Source: an uncultured Lentisphaerota bacterium
GTDB lineage: Bacteria; Verrucomicrobiota; Kiritimatiellia; CAIQIC01
DNA: 64,000 nucleotides
Direction of reading: 5' to 3'
Assembly (NCBI GenBank): GCA_903896925.1
Contig: CAITZM010000021.1
Coordinates: forward strand, 49,855 to 113,854
The notes under the pieces: generated by a model
Databases searched by the model: none
What the model saw: the letters and a program-made list of their open reading frames with translations, nothing else
What the model was told of the DNA's origin: nothing
Shown here: one piece after another, positions 44,743 to 53,217 of the stretch
Layout: each line of letters starts with the position of its first letter
How positions within the stretch are numbered: position 1 is the first letter of the stretch
Program-made: the position numbers and the translations under genes

Positions 44743-46296
44743 TCAGTCCAGAAACCGGCCGCCGCGGCCGTCGGTGAAGGCGCCGTCGCGCAGGGTCGGG
44801 CGGCCGTTGACGATGACGTGCGCGAGGCCCTCGGCATACTGGCGCGGTGCGGCGAACGTCGCGCAGTCGCGGATGGTCGCGGGATCGAAAACGACGACAT
44901 CGGCGTAGGCCCCGGGCACCAGCCGGCCGCGGTCCTTCAGCTGGAAATGGTCGGCGGGCAGGCTGGTCATCTTGCGGATCATCTCCGGCAGCGGCACGGT
45001 CCGGCCGTCCAGCGCGGCGCGCAACAGCCGGGGGAACGTCCCGAAGGCGCGCGGATGCGGGAAGTCCACGGCGAGCGGGCCGGTCAGCGCGCGGAGCGAG
45101 GCGTCGGAGCCGACCATCACCCACGGCTCGGCGAGGATGCGCCACATGTTTTCCTCGCACATGCCGAAGAAGATCGCGCTCGGACGGAGCTCGTCCACGT
45201 CCAGCAGGTGCAGCGCGGCGTCCACCGGCTCCAGTCCCAGCGCCGCCGCGATGTCCGGCAGCCGCTGGCCGCGGAACTGCGCGAGGTCCGGCCGGGAGAG
45301 CGAGCCGACCATGATCGCGGACCAGTCGGTGTCGTGGACCAGTTCGTCGCGCAATTTTTTCCGCGTCGCGGCGTCGCGCAGCCGCGCCAGCACGGCGTCG
45401 CGCCCGCCGCCCGAGGCCCAGTCGGGCAGGATGACGTCAAGATCGGTGCAGCTCGCCGTATAGGGGTAGCGGTCGGCGGCGACGCGGACACCGGCGGCCT
45501 GCGCGGCGCGGATCTTCTCCAGCGCGGCCGCGAGCTTGGGCCAGTTGCGCCGGCCGGAGGTTTTGAGGTGCGAGACCTGCACGCGGACGCCGGTGGCCCG
45601 GCCGATGGCGAGCGTTTCATCGAGCGCCTCGAGCAGCTGGTCGCCCTCGCTGCGCATGTGGCTCGTGTACATTTTCCCGCGGCGCGCGGCCACGGCGGAG
45701 AGCGCGTGCACCTCCTCCGGCGTCGAGTAGAGGCCCGGCGTGTAGATCAGGCCGGTGCTCAGGCCCGCGCCGCCCTCGTCGAGCGCGCGCTCGAGCAGGG
45801 CGCCCATCGCGCGGATCTCGTCGGCGGACGCAGCCCGCGCCTCGTAGCCGATGGTCCCCGCGCGCAGGCTGTTGTGGCCGATCAGCAGCGCGATGTTGAG
45901 CGCCGGGTGCACCTGAGCCAGCAGCGCGCGGTACTCGGCCACGCTGCTCCAGGCGCCGGGATATTTTTGATCGCGCCAGTCGCTGGGCATCAGGTAGGCG
46001 CCCTGCCGCGGCGCGGTGGAGGCGCCGCAGTTGCCGACGACCTCGGTGGTGACGCCCTGGAAGATTTTGCTCGGCGCCGTCGGCTCGAGCAGGATGTACG
46101 CATCGGAATGCGAATGGACGTCGATGAAGCCGGGGCACACGATGCGCCCGGCGGCGTCGAGCTGCGTGCGCGCCTCCGCGCCGGCAAGGTCGCCGACCGC
46201 CACGATGCGCTCGCCGCTGATGGCCACGTCCGCACGCCGCGCCGGCCCGCCGGTCCCGTCATGAACCTCGCCATTGGTAATTATCAGATCAAACAT
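44743..46296 (-). CDS. D-aminoacylase-like amidohydrolase
   Basis: The 517-residue protein is a typical N-acyl-D-amino-acid deacylase of the amidohydrolase superfamily: FDLIITNGEVHDGTG at the start, the metal motif CPGFIDVHSHSDA near residues 57-69, TTEVVGNCGASTAP, and RLVPGAYADVVVFDPATI near the end, which closes the beta-sandwich. It removes acyl groups from D-amino acids or related amides in the cytoplasm and would support use of peptidoglycan or D-amino-acid derivatives. The ATG at 46296 is chosen over a GTG at 46305; neither has a clear ribosome site. It follows 133 bp of spacer. Confidence 0.9.
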   Translation of the reverse strand: MFDLIITNGEVHDGTGGPARRADVAISGERIVAVGDLAGAEARTQLDAAGRIVCPGFIDVHSHSDAYILLEPTAPSKIFQGVTTEVVGNCGASTAPRQGAYLMPSDWRDQKYPGAWSSVAEYRALLAQVHPALNIALLIGHNSLRAGTIGYEARAASADEIRAMGALLERALDEGGAGLSTGLIYTPGLYSTPEEVHALSAVAARRGKMYTSHMRSEGDQLLEALDETLAIGRATGVRVQVSHLKTSGRRNWPKLAAALEKIRAAQAAGVRVAADRYPYTASCTDLDVILPDWASGGGRDAVLARLRDAATRKKLRDELVHDTDWSAIMVGSLSRPDLAQFRGQRLPDIAAALGLEPVDAALHLLDVDELRPSAIFFGMCEENMWRILAEPWVMVGSDASLRALTGPLAVDFPHPRAFGTFPRLLRAALDGRTVPLPEMIRKMTSLPADHFQLKDRGRLVPGAYADVVVFDPATIRDCATFAAPRQYAEGLAHVIVNGRPTLRDGAFTDGRGGRFLD

Positions 46297-46429
46297 ATTA
46301 GCCACGGATTAAACACGGAGAAGATGGCTCAGAAATCACGTCTTTCAAATTCAACTTTTTTGCCGGCCCAGGAGAGCACGGTACATCTCGAACGCCGCAC
46401 CTATGATCTGCTTCGTGATCGCGGAGTAT
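46297..46429. repeat. Spacer with CCGTGG-type dispersed sequence
   Basis: The gap contains GCCACGGATTAAACACGGAG at its right-hand neighbour's edge, a reverse-orientation relative of the CCGTG(T/A)-rich sequence repeated at 59139 and 59370. A similar GATCCGTGTTCATCCGCGG lies just inside the next gene's 3' end (46448). No gene was recognised here. Confidence 0.4.
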
Positions 46430-47053
46430 TCAAACACCATCCGTGCTTGATCCGTGTTCATCCGCGGCTGTTTTCTCTTCCGCTTTTGCTTCCGCTTTCG
46501 CTTCCGCGGTCGGGGCGGTTTGCCCGGCGGCCTGCGGCGCGGGTTTCGGCGCGCCCAGCGGCGAGCCGCCGAGCAGAAGGACGACCTCCTCCTGCACGTG
46601 CGTCAGCTCGGCCAGCTTGAGCTGCGGATCGGGAATGAAAAAGGTCTCGTTGGTCTTCTTGTGCTCGTAGACGCGGATCTTCATGCCGTCGTCGCGCGTC
46701 TGCACGTCGCGCTCGACGAGGATGCGGCGGCGCTCCAGCATGACGGCGAGGATGAAGATGGCGTTGCCATGACGCTCGTCCTCGGTCTCCATCATGTGCC
46801 GCAGCAGGGACTCGGCGGTCTCCTTCTTCAGCGCCTCCTCCGGCGGCGGGGGCGGCGCGCGGAAGACGCCCTGCCAGACGCCCGTCGCGCCGGCGCGTTC
46901 CTTCTCGGCCCAGCAGGCGGGGCAATAGTCGTGGCGCGCGTAGCCCTCGGCGCCGAACTGCAGGAGCGAAAAGCGCTGGTCGCCGTCGGCAAACGTCTTC
47001 TGGCACGCGGTGCAGGTGCAGGCGGGGGCTTGGATGTTCCAGTCGGTGCTCAT
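46430..47053 (-). CDS. Zinc-ribbon protein of unknown function
   Basis: The 207-residue protein has an N-terminal four-Cys cluster (CTACQ near residues 14-18 and YCPACW near 43-48) that should bind zinc, a helical middle (ESLLRHMMETEDERHGNAIFILAVMLERRRILVERD) and an Ala/Glu/Lys-rich disordered tail. Similar proteins occur as single-copy genes in PVC genomes, always without known function. It lies 55 bp downstream of pgsA in the same direction and may be the last gene of the ftsK-rodZ-pgsA unit. Its C-terminal codons overlap a CCGTG-type dispersed sequence. Confidence 0.7.
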   Translation of the reverse strand: MSTDWNIQAPACTCTACQKTFADGDQRFSLLQFGAEGYARHDYCPACWAEKERAGATGVWQGVFRAPPPPPEEALKKETAESLLRHMMETEDERHGNAIFILAVMLERRRILVERDVQTRDDGMKIRVYEHKKTNETFFIPDPQLKLAELTHVQEEVVLLLGGSPLGAPKPAPQAAGQTAPTAEAKAEAKAEEKTAADEHGSSTDGV

Positions 47054-47108
47054 AGAAGAATGGGGGATGGAAGATGGTGCATGGTGCAGCGGAGGACGGC
47101 GGGGCTGC

Positions 47109-47702
47109 TCACGCCTTGTCCTCGGCGAGCAGCAGCTTGCGGTGTTGATAGAAATAGATCGCGCCGGAGAGCACGGTGATGAAGGCGACGATGGAAATCA
47201 GCGACACGGAGGTGAGGGACAGGACCCGGTTGTACTGCTCCAGCTGGTCGGGGGTGAAGCGCGGGCTGAAATCCTCCCGGAAACTCAGGCCGCCGAGCAG
47301 GACGATGATGGTCAGCAGCTGCGTGACGGTCTTGTGCTTGCCCCAGAAACCGGCGCCGACGATCTCGCCGCGGCTGGCCGCCAGCAACCGCAGGCCGGTG
47401 ACCAGAAATTCGCGGGAGATGATGAGCACGACGAGCCAGGCCGGGACCAGCTTGAGCTCGACGAAGGCCACAAAGGCCGCGCAGACGAGCACCTTGTCGG
47501 TCAGCGGGTCCATCAGCTTCCCGAACGAGCTGACGCCGTACACCCGCCGCGCCAGCTCGCCGTCGAGATAGTCCGTCAGGCTGGCGATCAGGAAGGTGAG
47601 CAGGGCCAGCGATTTGGAATACGGAAAGTCCAGCGTCAGCAGGGTGATCAGGATCGCGGCCAGGCCCAGGCGGCTGAGGGTCAGGATATCGGGCACTTTC
47701 AT
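47109..47702 (-). CDS. pgsA: CDP-diacylglycerol-glycerol-3-phosphate 3-phosphatidyltransferase
   Basis: The 197-residue membrane enzyme makes phosphatidylglycerophosphate from CDP-diacylglycerol, the committed step to phosphatidylglycerol and cardiolipin. It carries the CDP-alcohol phosphotransferase motif D-x2-DG-x2-AR-x8-G-x3-D-x3-D as TDYLDGELARRVYGVSSFGK followed by LMDPLTDK. Several membrane segments follow (LVPAWLVVLIISREFLVTGL, SLISIVAFITVLSGAIYF). Its ATG overlaps the stop of the rodZ-like gene (ATGA). Length is normal for PgsA. Confidence 0.92.
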   Translation of the reverse strand: MKVPDILTLSRLGLAAILITLLTLDFPYSKSLALLTFLIASLTDYLDGELARRVYGVSSFGKLMDPLTDKVLVCAAFVAFVELKLVPAWLVVLIISREFLVTGLRLLAASRGEIVGAGFWGKHKTVTQLLTIIVLLGGLSFREDFSPRFTPDQLEQYNRVLSLTSVSLISIVAFITVLSGAIYFYQHRKLLLAEDKA

Positions 47703-48304
47703 GGCGCGCTCGTGGCCCCCCGCTTGAGGTACGGCGACGGCGGTTCGTTGACGATGATCCAGGGCGCCGGCGGCTCGCGCTTCGCGGGCGTGACGATCGG
47801 CGGAGCCTCGGTGCGGGGCTGGCTGGCGACGACGGGCGGCGGCGCGACCTCGGCCGCCGGGCGCGGCGCGCGCTGGCAGCCGTGGCGCACCCCCCAGACC
47901 AGCAGCAGCAGCACGACGAGGACGCCCGCGCCCTGCAGCAGGCGCGCCAAGAGTTCCGGCGGCAAGGTGAGGGTGGGCGCCGACGCCACGGGCAACGGGC
48001 GGCGGGGCGACTTGAAGATGGAGCCTTCCGGCGCGGCGGCAGGCGCCGCGGCCGGCTGGACCACCGCGGGCCCGGACCGGAGCGCGCTGTATTCGCTCAC
48101 CAGCGGCGCCGCATCGATGCCGAGGTATTCCGCATACAACCGCAGGAAGCCCTTGGCATAGGTCGGCACGGTCAGGCGGCTGTAGTCGTCGCGCTCGAGC
48201 GCTTCGACCTGCTGCACCTTCATGCGCGTCGCCACGGCCGCCTGCGACGCCGTCACGCCCTTGCGTTCGCGCGCCGCCTTCAGTTGTTGTCCGATGCTGT
48301 CCAT
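47699..48304 (-). CDS. rodZ: RodZ-like cytoskeletal membrane protein
   Basis: The 201-residue protein has the RodZ layout: a cytoplasmic Cro-type helix-turn-helix at the start (IGQQLKAARERKGVTASQAA, TYAKGFLRLYAEYLGID), a Pro/Ala linker, one membrane segment (LLQGAGVLVVLLLLVWGV, about 122-140) and a short periplasmic Pro-rich tail. RodZ links MreB filaments to the cell-wall elongation machine. Here the large periplasmic beta domain of E. coli RodZ is missing, as in many other bacteria. ATG 48304 lies 4 bases after the ftsK stop; a TTG at 48316 is less likely. It overlaps pgsA by 4 bp. Confidence 0.85.
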   Translation of the reverse strand: MDSIGQQLKAARERKGVTASQAAVATRMKVQQVEALERDDYSRLTVPTYAKGFLRLYAEYLGIDAAPLVSEYSALRSGPAVVQPAAAPAAAPEGSIFKSPRRPLPVASAPTLTLPPELLARLLQGAGVLVVLLLLVWGVRHGCQRAPRPAAEVAPPPVVASQPRTEAPPIVTPAKREPPAPWIIVNEPPSPYLKRGATSAP

Positions 48305-48308
48305 AGGG

Positions 48309-50750
48309 TCAGGCAAGTTCGTTGTCGCGAGTATGCGGAATTTCGTTGTCCAAATCTATCAGAATCTCCCGCGGGTCGGAGCCCTGCGCGGGCCCCACCA
48401 TACCGCGCTCCTCCAAAATATCCATGATCCGCGCCGCGCGGGTGTAGCCGATCTTCAGCCGGCGCTGCACGCCGCTGGTCGAGGCGCGCTTGGTCTGGCG
48501 GATGACCTCGACCGCCTGCGCGATCAATTCGTCGTCCTCATCCATGTCCGGCAGGTCGCCGCCCGGCTTGTCCTCGACCTTCTCCTTGAGCGCCGAGACG
48601 TACTGTGGCTGGCCCTGTTTCTTGAGGAAGTCGACGATGCTGTGGATCTCGGCATCGGTGGTCAGCGTGCCCTGCGCGCGCATCAGGCGGCCTACGCCCG
48701 GCGGCAGGAAGAGCATATCGCCCTTGCCCAGCAGCTTGTCCGCGCCCATGGCGTCGATGATCGTGCGGCTGTCCACCTTCTGCGCCACCTGGAAGGCGAT
48801 GCGCGAGGGGAAGTTGGCCTTGATCGTGCCGGTGATGACGTTGACCGAGGGGCGCTGCGTGGCGAGCACGAGATGGATGCCCGTCGCGCGGCTCATCTGT
48901 GCGAGGCGCGCGATCTGGTTCTCGATCTCCGCCTGCGCCACCAGCATCAGGTCGGCGAGTTCGTCCACGACGATGACGATGTAGGGCAGCCGGTCGGGGA
49001 TGATCTCCTCCGGCTTCGGCGGGGGCGGCGGCGGCGCGGGCTCCGCGCCCTCGACCGGCGGCACGACCGGCGCGAGGTCGGCGAAGAGCTCCTGCTGCTT
49101 GACGATCACGCGCTTGTTGAAGTCCTTGATGTTGCGGACGCGGACCTTGGCGAACAGCTTGTAGCGGCTCTCCATTTCCTGGATCGCCCAGCGCAGGCCG
49201 AAGGCGACCTTCTTGGCCTCGGTGATCACCGGGCAGGCGAGGTGCGGCAGGTCCTTGTAGGCGGCGAACTCGACGATCTTCGGGTCCACCAGGATCAGCT
49301 TCATCTGGTCCGGCGTGCGGCTCATCAGCAGGCCCGCGAGGACGGAGTTCATGCAGACGGTCTTGCCCGAGCCCGTGGCGCCGGCGATCAGCAGGTGCGG
49401 CATCTCGGCCAGGTCGGCCACGATCACGCGCCCGCCGACGTCCTTGCCCAGCGCCAGCGGCAGCGCGGCGGAGGTGTTCTTCCACGCGTCGCTCTCCATC
49501 AGCTCGCGCAGGTAGACGGCGACCCGCAAACCGTTCGGCACCTCGATGCCCACGACGCCCTTGCCGGGGATCGGCGCCTGCACGCGGATGCTCTCCGCCT
49601 TCATGTTCAGCGCCAGGTTGTTGCTCAGCGCGGTGATCTTCTCCACCTTGACGCCCGGCGCGGGCAGCAGCTCGTAGCGCGTGACCACCGGCCCCTGCTC
49701 GACGTTCGTCACTTCCACGTCGATGCCGAACTCCGCCAGCGTCTCCTTGAGCAGCTGCGCGCCGCCGGTGAAATCGCCGTCGAGCGTGCGGTCCTTCTCC
49801 GGCGGCACGGGGTCGAGCATGGTGACCGGCGGCAATTCGTAATGGCCCGGCGGGGCCAGCGGCGCGGGCGGCGGCAGCGGCTCCGCCTTCTTGCGCGGCG
49901 CGGGCTTGCGCTTCGCCACGGGCAGCGGCGCATCGAAGTCGTCGGCGACCAGCGCGGCCACGGCGGGTTCCTCCGCCGGCTCGGCGACGGGCGGCGCGAC
50001 CTCTTCCTTGGCGACGGGCCGCGGTGCCGGTTCCGAGGTGAGCGGCAGCGCCGGCTGGGCGGCGGCCTTCTCGTTGTCCTTCAGCGCGCCTTCGAGGCGG
50101 CGGCGGCGCTTGGCCACATCGCGCTCCTCGCTCTCGACGCGCGTCTGGTCCTCGGTCCGCGCCTTGCGCCACGTCTGCCATTTTTCCAGCAGGAAGGCCC
50201 CGCCGGTCGCGCCCTGCTTCGCGAGGATCACCGGATGCCACTCGAACACAAAGAACATCCCGACCAGCAGCAGCGCGCAGATGGTGATGAGCGTGCCGCC
50301 CGTGCCCATCCACAGGATCAGCCAGTCCTTCGTCAACAGGTGGCCGAGGGCGCCGCCCGCCGAGCCGATGTTCAGGTGCAGCACGGTCCCGACCCAGACC
50401 CCCGGCCCGATTTCGAGCAGCGCGGACAGGCCCAGCGTCATCACCAGCAACCAGATCGCCTTCGGCCAGACCCGGCCCTCGTGCTGGAAGACCATGAAGA
50501 GGCCGAGCACGAAGAGCGCCACCGCGAAGACATAGGCGCCCACGCCGAGGCCCATCAGCAGCACGTAGGCCGTCCACGCGCCCACCGGCCCGATGAAATT
50601 CAGCGCCGGCATATTCGGCGGCTCCTTGTTCGCCGCGATGTCATCGGGGCGGAACGAGGCGAGGCTGAGGAACACCAGAAGCGCGACTGCGAGCACCATG
50701 ATGCCCCAGCTCCAGCGCCAGCCCGACGAACGGATGACCTTGACTGCCAT
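48309..50750 (-). CDS. ftsK: FtsK/SpoIIIE DNA translocase
   Basis: The 813-residue septal DNA pump has four N-terminal membrane segments (about 12-165), a Pro/Ala/Glu-rich linker, the FtsK motor with Walker A AGATGSGKTV and Walker B YIVIVVDELADL, ATQRPSVNVITG, and the C-terminal winged-helix gamma domain (RASTSGVQRRLKIGYTRAARIMDILEERGMVG) that reads KOPS-type polar DNA sequences. It moves chromosome dimers to the division site for XerCD resolution. A short insertion rich in Pro (PPVEGAEPAPPPPPPKP) interrupts the motor between the two Walker motifs. Start taken at MAVKVIRSSGW. First gene of the ftsK-rodZ-pgsA unit. Confidence 0.95.
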   Translation of the reverse strand: MAVKVIRSSGWRWSWGIMVLAVALLVFLSLASFRPDDIAANKEPPNMPALNFIGPVGAWTAYVLLMGLGVGAYVFAVALFVLGLFMVFQHEGRVWPKAIWLLVMTLGLSALLEIGPGVWVGTVLHLNIGSAGGALGHLLTKDWLILWMGTGGTLITICALLLVGMFFVFEWHPVILAKQGATGGAFLLEKWQTWRKARTEDQTRVESEERDVAKRRRRLEGALKDNEKAAAQPALPLTSEPAPRPVAKEEVAPPVAEPAEEPAVAALVADDFDAPLPVAKRKPAPRKKAEPLPPPAPLAPPGHYELPPVTMLDPVPPEKDRTLDGDFTGGAQLLKETLAEFGIDVEVTNVEQGPVVTRYELLPAPGVKVEKITALSNNLALNMKAESIRVQAPIPGKGVVGIEVPNGLRVAVYLRELMESDAWKNTSAALPLALGKDVGGRVIVADLAEMPHLLIAGATGSGKTVCMNSVLAGLLMSRTPDQMKLILVDPKIVEFAAYKDLPHLACPVITEAKKVAFGLRWAIQEMESRYKLFAKVRVRNIKDFNKRVIVKQQELFADLAPVVPPVEGAEPAPPPPPPKPEEIIPDRLPYIVIVVDELADLMLVAQAEIENQIARLAQMSRATGIHLVLATQRPSVNVITGTIKANFPSRIAFQVAQKVDSRTIIDAMGADKLLGKGDMLFLPPGVGRLMRAQGTLTTDAEIHSIVDFLKKQGQPQYVSALKEKVEDKPGGDLPDMDEDDELIAQAVEVIRQTKRASTSGVQRRLKIGYTRAARIMDILEERGMVGPAQGSDPREILIDLDNEIPHTRDNELA

Positions 50751-51297
50751 GGGCCGGATGATAGCCCGCCGCTCCCGCCGCAATCAAGCACGCGTAACAA
50801 GACCTTCCGCGATGCCAAAGTGCCAGAGCCGGAGGGGAGGCAGAAGAAGAGGCCACCACAGAGGGCGCAGAGGTCGGAAGAGGTCACAGAGAAAGAAGTG
50901 CGGAGGCCACGGAACAACACGGATGGCACAGAAGGGAGACAATGCAGCAGAGGCTTTTAACGCTAAGACGCTAAAAGAAGCAGACGACGCTTATGGCAGG
51001 GCGCGCTCGCCTGCGATGAGCTTGCCTGCCCTGAGCTTGTCGAAGGGGCAAAAGGTCGCAGGGGCGAACCGCCGAGCGCACCGCCAGACAGAGCAAACCA
51101 GCCAACGGCGAGCAAGACACAGAGGAAGCCGAAGAGGATCAACCGCCAAGTTGAACATCCTTTTTCAGAGGAGCGCCACGTATGACGCAGGCCACCACCA
51201 GAGCCTCACGCGGAGCGTGAGGTCTACGATGCCTGCGCCGCCAAAGTGGGCCTCTCGCTCCGCGAGAGGCTATTTGTCAGTTGTCCTGCAAGCCCGC
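50751..51297. repeat. Gene-free spacer with several dispersed repeats
   Basis: The 547 bp hold no convincing gene. They contain a CACAGAG/CACCACAGAGG-type purine-rich stretch (50845-50935), a copy of CCTGAGCTTGTCGAAGG (51026-51050, related to 59268-59292), and two inverted repeats, CCTCACGC-GGA-GCGTGAGG (51204-51222) and GCCTCTCGC-TCC-GCGAGAGGC (51250-51270). The latter two share the GCGGAGCG core and may be REP-like elements or terminators for the gene at 51298. Confidence 0.6.
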
Positions 51298-51627
51298 CTA
51301 CTTCACGTGTTTGGCGGCGCCCGGCACGTTCTCCCAGATCGTTTTCTTGCCGTCGAAGGCGGCGGCATACTCCGTGCCGTTTGCACTGGACGCCTTGGCG
51401 GTGACCGTGCCTTTGGTGCGGCCAGTGAACACATCTTTGCCGTTGTAGGTAACCGTGGACTGACCGTTCACGGTCTTGACGCTGACACTGGCAGACGAAC
51501 TGGCACTCAGCAGAGATGCATTCGTGCTCGACTGCTGCGCTATCCCGGCACCCAAGGCCGCACCGGAACCGCACAGGATAACCGCCGCGATCATGAGGGC
51601 CCCACCAGTGCTCACTACATTTTTCAT
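51298..51627 (-). CDS. Small secreted protein, unknown
   Basis: The 109-residue product has a signal peptide (MKNVVSTGGALMIAAVILCG, cleavage near LGA) and a short Ser/Thr/Ala-rich mature region with alternating strands (SASVSVKTVNGQSTVTYNGK, KGTVTAKASSANGTEYAAAF). No family was recognised. It stands alone, flanked by repeat-rich spacers, and diverges from the flavin-binding gene. The coding potential is moderate but the signal peptide is clear. Confidence 0.6.
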   Translation of the reverse strand: MKNVVSTGGALMIAAVILCGSGAALGAGIAQQSSTNASLLSASSSASVSVKTVNGQSTVTYNGKDVFTGRTKGTVTAKASSANGTEYAAAFDGKKTIWENVPGAAKHVK

Positions 51628-52121
51628 CTGCCATGCTCCTGCTGTTGACGATTACGTTTCACTGCCCACGGGTGGCCTCGCCTGCCGCTCCCGGCCCAAG
51701 AAAGTTTTTGTCGCACCCGCCTGGGTCGCCGCTCCGCGACCGCACCATGACCCGGAAAAAACAGGTGCATATTCTTGCCCGCCGCGCTGCCTCGTCAAGT
51801 TGTTTTCAGGGCAACCTTGCACCCATGGGAGTCTCGCAGCATGCCATGGCTGCAAAGAAAAGCCCGCAGCCCAGGTGACCTGCCGCCACGCCCGCCGCGC
51901 TTGGCGGCAGATACAGCGCTCGCGGTGGGCGACCTGATCGACGTCGAAAGCGCTTGCATGTTTTTAATATATTGACTAGTCATTACTTATACGGAGCCGC
52001 TTGCGGCTGTGGCAAGAAGCAGGGCCTATGGGAAATGTTGGACAAAATATCGGGTTCCAGGCGTGCTTGGAAAATTCGTTCCGCCACCAGAAAGCATGAG
52101 CCGCATCAAGCAGAAGCCAAA
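51628..52121. other. Divergent spacer of lower GC
   Basis: No gene was recognised in these 494 bp. The right half drops in GC (for example TTTTTAATATATTGACTAG at 51961) and contains a perfect 10-bp palindrome TGACTAGTCA (51973-51982), which could be an operator or promoter element for the following pair of genes. Confidence 0.4.
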
Positions 52122-52574
52122 ATGAGACGTGATGACAGAGCCAGGAGCAACGAGGAAGCAAGAAGCCTTCTCGAAGAAGCCGAATACGGCGTGCTCTCCA
52201 TGGCATGCCCAGATGGCGTGCCTCATGGTGTTCCCCTGAATTTCTCACTCGCGGGGGACAGCATCTTCTTCCACTGCGCTCCGGAGGGCCGGAAGATCGC
52301 TATTCTCTCAGCGAACACGAGAGTCTCGTTTTGCGTGGTCGGCAGCACCCAGGTGCTACCTGCGAAGTTCGGAACCAGGTACGAGAGTGCCATGGCCACA
52401 GGCACCGTAGAGGAGCTCTCTGGCGAGGAGAAGAGACAGGGCCTGATCCTGTTGGTCAGGAAGTACTCGCCCGACTATGTCAAAGAGGGGCTTGAGTACA
52501 TCGATAAACTCATCGACAAGACCAAGGTTTTCAGGATCCGGCTGGAGTCCATCACAGGCAAAGCCCGCAGATGA
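52122..52574 (+). CDS. Pyridoxamine-5-phosphate-oxidase-like flavin-binding protein
   Basis: The 150-residue protein matches the split-barrel PPOX/NimA-like family: MRRDDRARSNEEARSLLEEA, then EYGVLSMACPDGVPHGVPLN, FFHCAPEGRKIAILSANTRV with CPEG-like phosphate-binding residues, and FRIRLESITGK at the end. NimA-like members bind FMN and reduce nitroaromatics or bind other small molecules. I choose the ATG at 52122 because family members start with this M-R-R-x-D motif; the longer frame adds 56 residues of spacer. It uses less GC-rich codons than neighbours and is followed by the EamA gene after 43 bp, suggesting joint acquisition. Confidence 0.87.
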   Translation: MRRDDRARSNEEARSLLEEAEYGVLSMACPDGVPHGVPLNFSLAGDSIFFHCAPEGRKIAILSANTRVSFCVVGSTQVLPAKFGTRYESAMATGTVEELSGEEKRQGLILLVRKYSPDYVKEGLEYIDKLIDKTKVFRIRLESITGKARR

Positions 52575-52617
52575 TCAGGCCCCAAATATCGCGCATGGGC
52601 CATACGCCAGGTGGACT

Positions 52618-53055
52618 ATGAAAGCGCTAATCGAATCATGGCAAGCGTGGGCCTTTCTCTCCGCCATCTTTGCGGCGATGACCGCGATTCTTGCCAAAGT
52701 AGGTGTACAAGATGTCAACTCCAACTACGCCACGTTCATTCGAACCGTGGTGGTCATCCTTTTTCTGGCGGCGATTCTCGTGGCAACCGGTGACTTTCGG
52801 CCGCTCTCCTCCATCACGCCTCGGGGGCAACTGTTTCTTGTCCTTTCTGGCCTCGCAACGGGCCTATCTTGGCTGTGCTACTTCCGTGCGCTGAAACTCG
52901 GACCCGTCTCCCAGGTAGCCCCCATCGACAAGCTCAGCCTCCTTCTGGTGGCCATTCTCGGGGTAGTCTTCCTCGGGGAGAAGCTCTCCATTCGCAACTG
53001 GCTTGGTGTTGTGCTTATGGCCATCGGAGCAGTTCTTATGGCGTTTAAGAAATGA
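52618..53055 (+). CDS. Half-size EamA (DMT superfamily) permease
   Basis: The 145-residue membrane protein has five predicted membrane segments and one EamA repeat (AWAFLSAIFAAMTAILAKVG, LVLSGLATGLSWLCYFRALK, LLLVAILGVVFLGEKLS, GVVLMAIGAVLMAF). Typical EamA transporters have two repeats and about 290 residues; this single-repeat version must dimerise, as in small DMT transporters. It is not a truncated pseudogene, since single-repeat homologues are a known subfamily. It exports or imports small metabolites, identity unknown. Codon use is lower in GC than the neighbourhood, as for the flavin-binding gene 43 bp upstream. Confidence 0.83.
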   Translation: MKALIESWQAWAFLSAIFAAMTAILAKVGVQDVNSNYATFIRTVVVILFLAAILVATGDFRPLSSITPRGQLFLVLSGLATGLSWLCYFRALKLGPVSQVAPIDKLSLLLVAILGVVFLGEKLSIRNWLGVVLMAIGAVLMAFKK

Positions 53056-53217
53056 ATCAGCCAAACCACCGACTGAACTCAATTTTAAAGAGCTGGTCGA
53101 AGCGTTCGACCACGACGAAATACCTATCGCAATGATTATAAACCAACCGCAGCCAGGATGAAATCGGAGCCCCGGTCGTCCGTGGCATATCCGGGCCATT
53201 ATTTTGAGAAAACCCAC

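Noticed and set aside
48222..50960. 912-codon plus-strand open frame over ftsK
   Set aside because: It is the longest shadow in the window, but ftsK on the other strand has all family motifs. Length alone in GC-rich DNA is not evidence.
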